NCBI GenBank assembly: GCA_031310005.1
Contig: CM062384.1
Location: forward strand, 2,108,001-2,172,000
Direction: 5' to 3'
Origin: Dactylellina haptotyla
Lineage: Eukaryota; Ascomycota; Orbiliomycetes; Orbiliales; Orbiliaceae
DNA length: 64,000 bases
The notes beneath the pieces are model-generated. The model was given only the letters and a program-made list of their open reading frames with translations. It made no database searches and was not told the DNA's origin. This document shows, in pieces, positions 21,964 to 35,455 of this stretch (position 1 is its first letter; the number at the start of each line of letters is the position of its first letter). Made by a program: the position numbers and the translations under genes.

Positions 21964-21979
21964 GAGCTCAGCTGAGCTC
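21964..21979. repeat. Perfect 16-bp palindrome after copper ATPase
   Basis: GAGCTCAGCTGAGCTC equals its own reverse complement. It starts 127 bases after the ATPase stop codon, probably inside the 3'UTR or just beyond. Confidence 0.85.
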
Positions 21980-23929
21980 GACCTGAATCGATACTGATAG
22001 AATAGCAAAAGATACTTAAGTACTTAATAGTAATAATTGAAAATGAAGGACTATCACGTTTGAATGAGCTAGAATTTTGTGTGCCGTGATCTGGTCACCC
22101 GTCTTCTCCAACCAGCTAAAGATGTATCGGAAACTTCGATGTAGCTAACACGATCCCGATCTCGACTCAAAAGATACAAGCTATCGAGATCGAACTGCAC
22201 AAGGGAGTAAACTCAAATAAACAATCCATGAAAGCGGCTACTCCGTCATCCACAGCCATCGGTTGATGCCAAGTGGGGCCTTTTTCGCAAACCGTTAACC
22301 GTCTCAACAAGCTAGACCCCCTTCTGAATCCCGATGTTCCGAAATAGCTACAATTGGTCTACCCGAGACGAAAGCAACCCATGTCGCTATAGGGTGAGAT
22401 ATACCCACCCGACCAGCAAAATCTCGATATCGCGCTGAGAATTCACGTCGCTTATCTGGATTCGAACACTGGTGCCATGGAAAACCACAGTTTTTGTGCA
22501 GTTTCGTAGTTTGTTTTTCGGGCTGGACCATGCAAGATTTCGGACTCGCGACGGCCCCACACGGTTTACTCGCTCGTTTTTTTTTTATGTTTTAATTTCT
22601 AACGGGAAAATGATATCAAATGGAAAAATACTTTATCGGCGGGATGGAGAAATTATGTACATATGAGACCTACCAGCCGTTGGTGTTTTTTCGGGGTGGT
22701 GGGTATTCCGTTCGGTACGGCAAGCCCCCCCATGTCTCATGAACCCAGGGATAGCGATGTTGAGATGTTTCGGGCGAAAAAGAACAGAGGGGCCAATTGT
22801 AAAGTCGAGATGCTAAACTCCGGCTAGGCAGCAGAGAATACCGGGCGTATAAAAAGGTATTTTTACATTTCTTTTACAGATTATCGGTCTTGTGATTCGC
22901 GAAGGAGCTGAGATGTTGTATGTGCTTAAAAATTAATTAATATCCAACGGGCGCTTTCTGATGACCGAATACCGGGCTGGAGAACTAGGTTATAGCAGGT
23001 TGTGAGAACGAAACAAGGGATACCGGGAAAGCGTATAATGATGCTCCCTTCATTTTTCTCCTCTCCGGGCTCAGCGATTTTCTAAACGAGTGCTGTTTGC
23101 ATTCTGCATACGCATAGAAGATTGGCGTGTTCCAAAAAGGGATATATTATCAACATGGTAATAAGCTCGAACCGTGAGCCAGTCGTTCCTCCCACAACCA
23201 GCTTCCCAGGTTCGAGACTCAACACTGGAGGAAACCTCGGGTGGGGTTCGGCCAATCGATAGGGTGTGCCCGTGCATCTGGAACAGCTGCCGCGCATAGC
23301 TACATGCCAACGCCCCTTGCTTCCTGCAAGCATGGCTACTTAGTCCTCGAGAGAAGAAAAATAATGGTCGCCGGGAGGCTGAAAATCGCTGGTTTCCGTA
23401 CCGTAACCGTACATACCCGCCACTTTCATAGGTGGGGGACGTGGACGTAATGCATTGCTGAGGGGAAGAAAAGAAAAAGGGTATATGTTCCCATTCGTGC
23501 TTGTCTCTCTCTTTTCCTTTTATTTTTCTTTCGTTCTGACTTTCTTCCCGGCTTATCTTAAATTCTGTACTTTGAAAATTATTTATCTTATTTGTTTCCT
23601 TCTTGATATTACTTTTGAATTTTAACGGTCCAGGTATTATAGCCCCCATAGTGGGGTGGCTTTTTTAAAGTTGGGGATTTAGAAGGGAAAGAAAACTGAT
23701 TTGCGAGGTCTCGAACGTTGAGAAGGCTAGTTGAAGAGTGGCCTGATATCGGAGTATGGGGAGGAGGTAGATTTCCTTTTGCTCTCTGGGGGATCTTTTC
23801 TCTCCCTGTCGAATTTGGGAGGTGAGTATGCCTATAGTTGAGCATTACTATTGTTTTCATGGTGCTAATTGTGAGATCTTGGGACCTATTTAGCTTGTGG
23901 GGCGAAGGATATCGGACGGATCGAGTTCC

Positions 23930-23991
23930 CCGAAGCTTAGCTTCGGTTTCTCGACCGTTACAACGGTCGCAGTGCTTGATAGATTAGCTAA
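23930..23991. repeat. Cluster of three palindromes
   Basis: 23930-23946 is an 8-bp stem with a single central base (CCGAAGCT-T-AGCTTCGG). 23952-23969 is an 8-bp stem with a 2-base loop (CGACCGTT-AC-AACGGTCG). 23984-23991 is TTAGCTAA. No coding frame explains them. They could be binding sites for dimeric proteins or part of a folded RNA. Confidence 0.7.
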
Positions 23992-24425
23992 GGCTTCATT
24001 TTTCTCGTTCTCGTTATTCCCTTGATATAGAGAAAACCGGTTTATTTCCCCTCTTTGTATTCGTTTTTTCCCACCTCATTTATTTGAAGCTTTTCTGTCT
24101 TTTAAATAGATGGTGGAGGGTACACTGTACCTTGTGCGTTTCATAAGGGGAAGTACTTTGAAATTTGGTTTCCGTGAACCGTGCCGTTGGAGTTTTTTTC
24201 TTAAAGTTTTTCTCGCCGTCTAGGCTATGTTACTGCGCCTGGGATATCTTATTAGGTCTTTCCCATACCCTTCCGACCCTTTGAAGTTTTCGGAATATCA
24301 CTGGTGCAGCCCATTCAGATATCCTCAGACCACCTCTTTTCGTTATTTTTATTATTCTTTTTTTTTTTTTCGTTTATTGTGAAACCCTTCCATTTTCTTT
24401 TATATTTATCTATTCGGCAAATGGC

Positions 24426-25980
24426 ATGGCGAGCCCGGTAAATATAACTCGACTGCTGGAGTTAGCCGCACGGCAAGATATTGTGCGAAAAGCTGGGTTG
24501 TTGCCGATAGTTATACCTGACGATGTGCTGAAAAGTCAAGTCCTCAATCCCAGTAGGTTTACTTCAGTTGCATTTCGACAAGAAACCGATTGCTGACTCT
24601 GTACCGTTTTTGGTCTTTGTGATGATTAAGACTATATACCGCCAAATTATCCCACTCGTTTATTGATAATAACGTGGGTATGTATATTCGTACCTCTCGT
24701 GGGTGTGATTCTGCGGTTCCTTGCGAGATTCGGGACCGATACGCGACTCGGGCTCGACGACTGGTTTTCAGCTGTGGCATGGATTACATCGGCTGCATTC
24801 GGGTCGACCTCGATACTAGCTGTTAAGTACGGGGGTATAGGGCGTCACATATGGTTATTATCGGATACCGAACTAGCAATGGGGTATAAAGTGAGATAGT
24901 CAGACGCACGCTATCAAAGAACAAAGCTCACAATATTGCAATACTCAGATAGGATACTTCCATCAGATAACATACGGAATCGCATCCTTCTTTCTCCACA
25001 TCACCATTATGTTCTTCTATGTCCGGATAATACCCAGTGAGCTCTTCGCTCGCAAAATCCTCTACGCCTTTTTCGTATTCCATATCCTCTATCTTCCGGG
25101 TTTCGTGCTGGTATCCGCGATACAATGCATACCAGTGAGATCGAGCTACGACCTAACGTACCGGCTGGTAGTAGGCGAGAATAACAGATGCTCCGATCCA
25201 GTGAAAGAGGTTATGGCTTTGACGATTATCGGGATCGTGACAGACCTTATGCTTTTCTTTTTGCCCTTGACGGTGGTATGGAGGCTATCATTGGAATTGA
25301 AGCAGAAGATTATGGTTAGCGGGTTGTTCTTGATCGGAGCGTTGTGAGTATACATTATTGTCTTCCGTTTATAACGCGATTTCGCCCATACATACTGATT
25401 GGGTTCCCCAAATAGAGCCTGCATCGCTTCGGGCATTCGACTATACTATCTCGTCATCTTTTACCACTCATTCGACAGAACCTTTACCTCTATGGTTGTC
25501 AACGCACTTGGGCACATAGAGATAGCGCTCGGACTAGTCACCGCCTGCTTACCCATGATGCGACAAGCAATAATCCTCCTACCAAACGGCAATTTCTACT
25601 CCCAGATCTTTTCTCTTTTTCGTCGAAAAAGGCGGCGCCGGCAGGGTGATAGCATACGAATCCAGAAGATCGATAGCCGCTCCACAAAGTTAACAACTGC
25701 TGACCAAGGCACCATGTTGCAAGATTTAAGTACAAGCATGCCGAGCCCGCAACGGGAGACGTTCTTGCAACAGGCGAACAGCAGGCCGAGGAGGGACACG
25801 GCAAGTAGTACCACTAGGCAGAATAGGATCGCGAGAGATATCGCTCGCGAAGGGTTCATGCAGGCATCAAGAACTTCGTCGGAGCCGCCAGATATCGATA
25901 CCATGTGGATCATGATGGATGAAGGGCCGGTGAGGGTGCCGATACGATTTCAGGAGAGAGTGAGGGATCGAGGTTTTTGA
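24426..25980 (+). CDS. Fungal rhodopsin-like (PTH11/SAT4-type) seven-span membrane protein, 448 aa
   Basis: Four exons, 24426-24552, 24631-24890, 24949-25343 and 25416-25980, with all phases consistent (donors GTAGGT, GTGAGA, GTGAGT). The extracellular N-terminus ends in VLNPNYIPPNYPTR. It is followed by seven hydrophobic segments including LGLDDWFSAVAWITS, the signature Asp-Asp-Trp region of the family, GYFHQITYGIASFF after span 3, and LFFLPLTVVWRLSL before the last spans. The C-terminal 150 residues are cytoplasmic, basic (RRKRRRRQG) then Ser/Arg-rich, typical of these proteins. The family is widespread in Pezizomycotina and includes the surface-sensing receptor PTH11; no ligand is known for most members. 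The chosen start gives the family's short N-terminal helix. Confidence 0.88.
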
Positions 25981-27040
25981 TGAAGAACTGCCATGAGGTA
26001 TTTTTTTATTACGATACGATTACGATTTATGACCGCCAATATCCTTTTATCTATATTTTTCTGATGACAATTTATATGGTTTTTTACTGCATGGACATTT
26101 TCTTATTTTAAAGCACTTGCACTATTTCGTCCATCTTTCCTTTTGTGGCTTTTAGCGGTGCAGCGTGTTGCATTTTAACGCCAGCTTGTGTTGTCCACCC
26201 GCATGCTTCTTATAGACCAGTCAGGTCTAGGATTCTCCGATACGAATCCGAAGGTACCTTGGAGCGGGTTCCTTTTTGTTTTGTTTTTAAAGCCTCGATC
26301 CTATGAGAAAAATTAGAGAGGTTCATGTACATAGCGACACTGTATTTTACAAGCTTATCAGAAGGCTGTTACTCCCATCTACATTGAAGCATCGACGTGT
26401 ACCCCGGCATGTGTCCGCTTCTGCATCCGTGCCGCAGTTCTATGCAGGTTTTAGCGAATCGTTTCAAGTTGTCCAAAATTTGAGCGTGCATATCGTGCCT
26501 GAAACTGACGTTATTCCACCTAGAGAACTTTATAGTGCATTTATTGGTTTTGAAGGAGATGCAGCTTCCTCGATAAACAGAATCCGAATATCATCTAGAA
26601 TTATTTAATCCCCCAGGTTTGGAGGTAGATAACTTGAGAAAAATCTAAAGGGTAGTAGTCGCAATTGCAACCAGTATACCGGCCGGAGTCCCAAATTTTT
26701 CTATCTCTGAAGATTTCATTCCCGCTGTGGGCGTGCCAGTGTTGTATAATCTCTCCAATGCCTGTTTTTATTCACAGCTTCAACACTAGCATTTGATTTC
26801 TACTTCTTTACACTTTCATGTTCCAATCTTCTTCTGAACAACAAACCTCTTCAAATAGCTCAAGTCTACTTCGCTAGAAACCGATAATCACATCTAATTG
26901 CTAACAGCCCTTCCATCATCCGCTCCCAAAGATACTTCTCGTCTCAACTTTCTTCTATCAAAATTATCACCCCTCAGCCGTCTATCGCAACGTTGCAAAC
27001 ACAAGTCTCACAAACAACGACGGTTTTCCTAAATCCTACA
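25981..27040. other. Intergenic before helicase gene
   Basis: A 101-codon frame at 26303-26608 has no recognisable features. The last 250 bases are C/T/A-rich and G-poor on the plus strand and look like the helicase leader. Confidence 0.5.
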
Positions 27041-30000
27041 ATGGAGCCAAACGAATCCACCCACAAACCAAGCTACGAAGGTCTTGCCCACATCTCTTCT
27101 TGGTATGGAAGTCTACGACCTCTGTTCCTAGACTTGGTCGGTGATTATGCTGGTGAGGAGTTGTTTTTCATCGAAGGAGACTCTTTGTGCCTACACGTCT
27201 TCGGTGACACGAGAATCGAAATTACAGGTTAGAACCAACAAACAACGATTTATCGGGCAATCCGTTGCTAACTTATCAAATATAGACGGCCCAGCAGTCG
27301 TCCATGGTATTTACGTTATGGAAAAGTTCTTGAGTAATCTCAAGCAACGCGGCTGTAACTTCCATATCGTGTTTTTTGAATGTGAGCCTGCCAAAAGAAT
27401 ACCATCATGTTCTCAACAAATTCTAATTTTCAGGGGAATACAGCACACAGACTCATTTCGTTCGATCATGGCAAGGTCGATTCAGACAAAGCTTTCCGAT
27501 ACATCCTCATCCGCGATGCTTTTATCTGTCATCTCCAGCAGTCAATTTCAAGCGATAACCCTGTCAAGGTCCACTTATTCAACAGCTTGAATGACCTGTC
27601 ATTCAAGAAATACTTAGACGAAGCAAAACCGTACTTCTGTATGGCCCATGATGCTACCACGACTAATGGCGATCGTAAGGAGCAATACTATTTGCAGTCC
27701 GCGATTCTGTGGAGAATGATGCTCAACGGCTACAATATTGCATTACTCGATACCGTCGAGTTCAAGGACTCAAAGGTAAATCAAACATATTTGGACCTTC
27801 CCTAGATCTCCTAGCTAATTAATTCTAGGCAATGACATATGTAGTTGAGGGATATAGCTTTAGTCAGTTCACTGAGTCCATCCAACGCAAAGTCGCTGAG
27901 GAGATGGCAGATGCGTTCAAAGTCCTCGAGGAGGAATTTGAATTCGACGACATATACACAACCACTGAAATTAAACCTGAGGCTGAAAAATATATTAAAC
28001 ATCCACGTGAATACACAGTCATAGCCGTATTGTCAGGTGTCGCCGATGAAGACTATAAAACCCGATCTCTTGTTGAGAAATTCGGGTACGCCTTCTTGCA
28101 TCACACAGTGCTCATGGATACACTTTCTTTGGAAGAAAGGTGCCTACCTGACATCAAGTTCGATTCTAGCAAGGTCGGAGAGCTCAATGATTTTATCGAT
28201 AACGTCTGCCGCTGCATGTCATTCATGTTGGAAGATTTTTCGAACTTTGAGTCCTTGAAGCAGATGTACCCCGACACTACGTTCAACCTCTGCGATATCA
28301 TTGATATACGACTATTTAAATATTGTCTTGCGAATCAGGGTTTCGGAGACAAAGACTCGGCTGTTGAAACTCTCTCCAAGGCTTTGGAGATTCAGGCCGG
28401 TATAGAATTATCTCCACTTCCTAAGAAATACCTCAAAGCCAGAGTCGTCCCAAGAACTGGAGAGGGACAATTGCAACTAGCTGTCCTTCCATTCAACCAC
28501 TCGGCTTTCGATTCTCATCTTTCGGTCATCAAGCTTGATGTTGATGATGAGGACGTTGGCACAATTGCCTCATTACACCGATTAGCCCCTGAGAAAACAC
28601 ACTGGCATTCAAGCAGAGCACTCAAAGGTGAGACTAAGGTCCGTAACAAGTGGGAACAGCGAGCGGATCAAATTTATCACTCCCAGATGCAGCGATATGC
28701 AGCTTCTATCACCGGCCAAAACGCTCAAACATTAGAGCCTGAGCTCATAATCGTTGATGAGAGTATCGAAACCGAAAGATCGAAAAGAGAAGGCAAGGCA
28801 AAACAGAATGTAGCTCACATCGATATTGCAACCAGTTCGCGTGGTTCAAATATGCCCCAGAAAGGCAAAGGGAAAAACTCATCAAATTCAGGACGCAAGA
28901 AAGCAGACATCATCCGAGAGAAAAATATGAAAGCAAAATCCCAGAAATCAGATGACAAAATATCTATTGTTTGGACGAGACTTCTCGATGAACTTGTCGG
29001 CTTGACAGATAACGCAGCTGATTTCCAAGAAGCTTGTCTAATGGTACTAGCAAGACTCTTCGAGTTCCAAAAGGTCAAGTTAAAGTCTGATTCTACATCC
29101 TATATCTACCTTGAGACCCGCGTCTACCGCCTCAGCGTGTTACTAGATCTTTGGAGACGCGCTTGTGGCAAGAGTAAAAAGGAGAAGGAAAATCATCAAA
29201 ATTTAGCGGCCTTGATACTTGATGAATGCAGGCACATATTAGATTCTCCAGCTTTAACTAGGAAAGTGGTGAATATTGTTACAAAGGTTTGGGTAGATAT
29301 GGGATTCGGCGACTTGTCAAAAACACTCCAGCCACAAGCCAAAGACAATTTGTCTTCACAAATCAAGAGCTGCCGTGTGAATCCCGAGATGAGAATTACA
29401 CAATCGCCTGTTGAATTCCAGCTCATGTTCAGCGGGCCGTACATGGATCGTAGCTTCGGCTCAGCTCCAGACCCCCGAGTCAAGTTTCAACCCGATACCT
29501 GGCAAAGAGAAGTCCTTGACGAGATTGATGCGAACAAGTCCGTCTTTGTCGTTGCCCCCACTTCAGCTGGTAAAACATTCATATCCTTTTACGCTATGGA
29601 GAAAGTTCTCAGGGGCAGCAACAATGGTATCTTGGTTTATGTAGCACCAACAAAAGCTTTGGTAAGTATTCAGTGATCCGCGCTTGGAAAATACGCTTTA
29701 TTAATAATAATATCCTCAGGTCAATCAAATCGCGGCTGAGGTCTTAGCCAGATTCACAAAAAACTACCCTCACGCTGGTCAGACAGTCTGGGCTATCCAT
29801 ACCAGAGATTATCGAATCAACAATCCTGAACAATGTCAGATTCTAATTACAGTTCCACATATCCTGCAGATAATGCTCCTCTCGCCCCATAACGCTGAAA
29901 AATGGGCACCTAGAGTGAAAAGGATTATATTCGACGAGGTTCATTCGATCGGCCAAGCAGATGATGGTGTCATTTGGGAGCAACTACTTTTAATCGCGCC

Positions 30001-32767
30001 ATGGTAAGTAGAATATAATTCAATTCCGACGCGCTATACAGTGTAACTAACCGAACATATACAGCCCCATAATTGCTCTATCCGCTACCGTTGGCAACCC
30101 AGACGAGTTTAGAGACTGGTTGGTCGAGACTCAGAAGGCCGGGGATATCGATCTCAAAATGATTCAGCATCAGTATCGCTATTCCGATCTTCGAAAATTT
30201 ACATACCATACTAGTGCGGAGGAGGTCTTTACAGGTCTCGGGGAACGAAGGCACTTCCAAGAACTGGACGAACCGAATTTCGTAGCGATAAACCCCATCT
30301 CTACTTTGTTAGATGTTAAGCATCGCAATATCCCGGACGATCTTAGTCTTGAACCTCGGGACTGTCTAGAACTATATGCTTCCATGATGAAACACCAGAC
30401 GGAAGATTGGACTGTCAATCCCGATCTGAATCCATCGCAATGCTTTAGTGGTGTAATTGGTAAAGTTGATGTTATCAAGTGGGAAGCAGCACTCAAGAGA
30501 GAGTTGGGTAAATGGATGGCTCAACCCGATTCACCCTATGACCGGGTCATGGAAGATTTAACGCGTACTCGTCATGTACGACACCCTCACAAAGGGAATA
30601 GAGATCCTTCACCCTCTCCTTCACCGACGCGCTCAGAAATTTCTAGTATCGAGACTATTGAGGACGATGCTCATGATACCGACGAGACCACCCGAGAGAC
30701 TACTCTCTCCCTTTTAGCTCGGCTACATGCAAAGAACGCCTTGCCCACGATCCTATTCTCTTTCGACCGAACTATGGTAGAAAAGACTGCTACCACAATA
30801 TTAAAACAGTTGGAAGAGGCAGAGGCAGAGTTCAAGAAAACGGACAAAGAATATCTCGACAAGGTCAAACGATACTACGAGTGGGTAAAACAACAGAAAC
30901 AGAAACCAAAGTCAAGTGATAAAACTGGAGATAAGTCCCAAAATAAAAACAAATCCAGAAAGAATAAGGATGATGAGATCGATGCACTCAAGAATGAACG
31001 AAATCAAGAGGAACGAGAAGACCCAAGCAAGTGGACATTATTTGACCCTAATGCACCTCACGAGAAATTCCTATTTGCAGGAAAGGTCAATCACGATATC
31101 GAAGAAGATTTTGCAATCTTGGAAAAGGCAAATGTCCCAGAGGTATTTATTTCGGTATTACGACGCGGTATAGGTATTCACCACGCAGGCTTGAGTAGAA
31201 GGCTCCGGGAAGCGTAGGTCCCCTACTACCCGAGATAAAGAAGTACGATTTTGTGCTAACTACGAAACTTATATCTAGGACGGAAACATTGTTCCGTATG
31301 GGATACCTTAAAATCGTTATCGCAACTGGTACTCTAGCACTTGGTATCAACATGCCATGTAAGACTGTAGGCTTCCTTGGAGACAGTGTTTATCTTACGG
31401 CACTATCCTATCGTCAATGCTCAGGCCGCGCTGGTCGACGTGGCTTCGATTTATTCGGAAATGTTATTTTCCATGGGCTCAGCCGAGCTAAGGTTAATCG
31501 CCTTATCTGCTCTCGCCTGCCGTCCCTAAAGGGCCATTTCCCTATCAGTACATCATTAGTGCTAAGAATGTTTTCTCTACTCGGTGGTTCAAACGAATCA
31601 CAATATTCGAAGAAGGCAGTCAGCCAGTTGTTGTCACAGTCGAGGCTGTTCCTAGGTGGGGACAGCTTCAAGGAACAAGTCTTGCACCACCTACGGTTCT
31701 CTGTAGAATACCTTCGACGGCAACAATTGATTGACGGGAGGGGAAGCGCGATCAATTTCGCAGGATTGGTGGGTCATTTGTACTACACCGAAAACAGTGC
31801 CTTTGCATTTCACGCCTTGTTGAAAGAAGGGGTACTCCACACGATATGCAAAGATGTCGAAAGGAAGCCGCAGAGGACCTGCATGGTCTTAATGATGGTG
31901 CTTGCCCATATCTTTGGGAGACGGAGGTGCAAGGACCCCAAGTATATGAGCCAGAAGATGCTCGAAACCATCAAGAGATCTCCGAGTGAGGTCTTCCTGG
32001 AAGCGCTTCCTGGAATCGCGCAACGCGCCCTGAAGAAGCACAATGAGGAGACTGTTGCTACGTTTACTACCTATGCAACCACGTTTGCAACCCAACATTG
32101 TAAAAACCTCAAGGATAACGTCCTCCCATTCTCTGGTGTTAATGTTGGAGGCACTGCCGCATGGGCTTGCTCGCAGGTTCATGCGAGATCCACTTTTTAC
32201 CGTTTGTCGGGAAGGGACGACAGATTCAACACCATCAAGGACCTGGCGACTTCAGCTAGGCGCGGTGTGTTCCTGGAATCGAGTACGGTTCCAATCGTGG
32301 ATTTCAAGAGCGGTTACGTGAATGCATACCTACTCGATTTCTACAAACATGGGAGCATCCGCCCCTTGGTCACTGCCAACGGGCTTCGCAGGAACGATGT
32401 ATGGTTCCTTTTGAACGACTTTTCGATGATCCTAGCGACCATCGTGACCTCTGTTAAGAATTTCCTCTCAGAGAGAGAGAGGGGTCTGTCGGAGGACGAC
32501 CTTTTCACGGTGTTCTTGGGTGATGTTGAGGAGGCGGACGCCGGCCAAGAAAGACTGGTGTTTGAAAGTGAAGACGCCGATGGAGATATTGACATCTCCT
32601 CGGTCAGCCACGCCGCGGTCAATGACCCGGTCGGACTACTCAAGGTCTTAAAGGCCTTCTTCCTTCTCAAGCGTCAGTTCGATGTTAAGCTGGCCGCCAT
32701 CGGCGCGACCAAGAAGCCCCAAAAGAGGGGCAAAGAGAGGAAGCCCCGCCTCAGGGTGGATGTCTGA
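27041..32767 (+). CDS. DDX60-type Ski2-like DEVH RNA helicase, 1789 aa
   Basis: Seven exons: 27041-27227, 27286-27381, 27444-27775, 27829-29661, 29720-30003, 30065-31213 and 31279-32767, all phases closing. The N-terminal 600 residues match the DDX60 layout ([17 protein letters not shown] near the start, then an IVFFE region and [11 protein letters not shown]). The helicase core has Walker A APTSAGKT (Lys787), Walker B FDEVH (888-891), SAT (917-919), GIHHAGL, and motif [12 protein letters not shown] (from Gln1340). A charged Lys-rich insert lies near 31000. The C-terminal 400 residues are helical with no extra domain. Vertebrate DDX60 is an interferon-induced antiviral helicase; fungal members are uncharacterised as far as I know. 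Ski2-like cores act on RNA 3' ends, so RNA surveillance or anti-viral RNA roles are reasonable inferences only. Confidence 0.93.
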
Positions 32768-35455
32768 AGTCGCACGCCTTCGTTGCGTGTTGGATTTTAT
32801 GTTAAGGCTTTTCCTTCCTAGTCTTATATTGGGAAGCTCGCCGGTGGACTATTGAATCGGCTAGCCTTACGAAAATGAATTAAGATAATTTTTATATGAT
32901 TCGTCCACGCGGGTAAAATTCAGTAAGCGTCCGAAACACTCGTTCTTTTTTTTTTCTGCGGCATTTTCAAAGGTCCAAGTCACGATGTCCTGCACGAAGT
33001 CTGCATTAGACAAGCCATCTGCAGCTCGAAAGTGGGGGATCTCCATCTGAAATTCTGTGCCATTGAATCTGTCAAGGTGGAGTAAATTAACACCGTATCA
33101 ATGGTTTGAATGCAGAGCTGCAAAAGGCTCAAGGGTAGGAGCTCCTACTCAACCTTGTCCCAAAGAAAAAGGTTACCAAGCACCATCCCCGCAATTCCCA
33201 GCAAAATATCTTGCCTCCTAAAACAAAAAATATAAAAAAATTAGAGTAAAACGTAAAAACTTTGACCGGCGAACTCGTCTGAAATTTCGGTGACATTTTC
33301 TCCTTCTTCAAAGGAAAGGTGGAGAATACCTAGCAATTTCGTGCATGTAAATTGTTGATATCCTGTCTCGTACTACCCTCGAAAGAGCACACGAAGCAGC
33401 GTAGTACCACAATAACCGACCCAGTCAGAAAAAAAATTCTACCCCTGCCTTGCAGGAGGAGGAAGAAGAATTGCAGGGCTTTGCCAATAGGTAAAGGCCA
33501 AAACTACCTTTACGACGTCTGTTCCAGCGCGAGGGCTGGGCATTACCCGGCAAAGTTCCGTTGATCAGAGAAATCACTGACGTAGGCGACAGACATTTTT
33601 CGCCACCGAGGTTCAAGGCAGGGTAAGGTAGCAGGGTACATAGACGAGCAGCGAGAAGCCTAAAAGACTGTATCATGCAGCTTGCCTCTTTTCTTGCGCT
33701 TTGATTCTCGGGATTCCACTTTTGAACCCTCAATATTGAGTTTTGCTAGCTTATCGATACCTTAATTACTAATTTAGACCATATCATGGAAAGAAATAGA
33801 ACTCATGAGTCAAGAGGGCAATAGCTTTGACGAAAATAAATTAGGAATTCCAAGCCAAAATTTTGCCTTCTCATCTTTGTAGAAAAATTAAAAATACAGC
33901 AAAGAGCCCTAGTTCGTTTCTAGAATGGCTTCCAAGCTACTGTGCGGCGTTCCGGCTTTTTCGAGAGCTTGCAGTGTACAACTCAACAACGGAACAACTC
34001 TGTCGTTCAGACTCGGACATCAAACAATTTAGTCCGACTCAGAATAAAGATGGTTCGAACCACCGGAATTCGAGGCGGCGTGATGGGCAGGCAAAGTGAC
34101 AGATCTCAAGAGAGGCGCATGAGAATCAGAAAAGTGTGCGAAGCGGCGAACACCAGGTGTCAAACGTGACCAGAACTACTAGTACCTGCAGCTTCAGTCA
34201 AGGTATCAGTCCAATACAGTGGCTGGAGATGTGCTGGGTTTTTTGTGAGCTCGACAAGTCCAATAAACCTAATGCCAAGCTGCAGAAACCCTCAGACTTG
34301 TTGAATCCTTTGGGACAAGTCCATTAGTCCAAGAATTCGGTAATTCGTCGTTATCTAATGCACGTCGTGAGTCAAAAGGAAAAAAGGCCACCGAAAAGCG
34401 CCGAACGAGGAGCAGCAGAAGAGGTGTGCTTGTGCTGGAGGGTCCACATTTCCTGTGATATGCGCCATCATTGGGTCATGCTCCTCGCTCCGTCACAAAC
34501 CGAAAAAGCGTGCTTCACGAAGCTTTTGGTTGGCTCAATTGTTCGAGAAGGTTGGATGGACCCTTCTTTCTTTTTTGGCTTTGCACTGCTTGATGCACCT
34601 GAACATAGTATGTTTCTTATTGCTCTCAAGAATCATGTGTGTTCGGTCTTGTTCCGGAACGACATTCTGGAAATGGGAAAAAAACCTGTGATACCTCCCT
34701 TCCTCTGCAGAGGCCGATCGAAATGGCAAATAAGATGGCGGGCAGCTATCAAATAGCTTTAGGAATCGTACATGGTACACCAGAACAGCAGCTTGAGTAT
34801 TCACCTCATCGGTGGTGTGCAAGGTGGAGCTTCGTATCTTTTACATGTATACAAATATTGTGTTGGTACCTGGGTACAGATTTGGTAGACGGTACATCGC
34901 TAGCCACATCCTAGCTGTCCCGTCACGAGAATTATCGGCTTCCCCATTCAACCATCTAGACCCTTCAAATCCACTGCCCAGGCACCGATCCCGAATAGGC
35001 GACACCGATTTGAGAGTTGAGGGTTTTCCTTTTGCTTTGATTGGGAAAAAAGCGGAGTAGTCACCCTGAAGACAGCATGTGCAGCTCTGCAGTTACGGGG
35101 GAGCTGATATGGGATGATAATACAGGTCTTAGCACAAGTACCGTAAGTACTAGACACTTAAACCTTCATTTCGACATTCTGCGGGGCTGATGTCCCGTAT
35201 GACCACAGAAAATTTGACGACGGATCATTTGTGCCTTTGAGGTCTACGTTTGCGATTTACAGAGCCAGGTCGTCGTCGTCACCATACTATTGGGAGCAGG
35301 AACACAAGGAACACAGGGACTGATGGTGCTCAGAGTTTGTGTCTCTCCTTGCCAACTTTTCCCTCCATTAGACTTTTCACTTCTGCGACATGGACAAAAA
35401 TTGCGCAAAGGTTAAGAAAAAAAAAACCTGCACAAATTTCGCAATAAAGGAGTGA

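Larger units (their letters stand above)
21838..24425. other. 2.6-kb gene-poor region
   Basis: No gene supported. A 192-codon minus-strand frame at 23071-23649 has no domain and looks like chance. Symmetric elements stand out: a perfect 16-bp palindrome at 21964-21979 and three closely spaced palindromes at 23930-23991. The last 400 bases are T-rich and lead into the rhodopsin-like gene. Confidence 0.5.

Noticed and set aside
22430-22490. GTTCGAATCC on the minus strand, tRNA-like
   Set aside because: Flanking bases do not pair into a T arm and no A box is in range.
23161-23240. GGTTCGAGAC-like sequence resembling a tRNA B box
   Set aside because: No matching T stem or acceptor stem could be drawn on either strand.
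23071-23649. 192-codon minus-strand frame in the 21.8-24.4 kb gap
   Set aside because: No recognisable family and mixed composition; kept only as a possible transcript to check.
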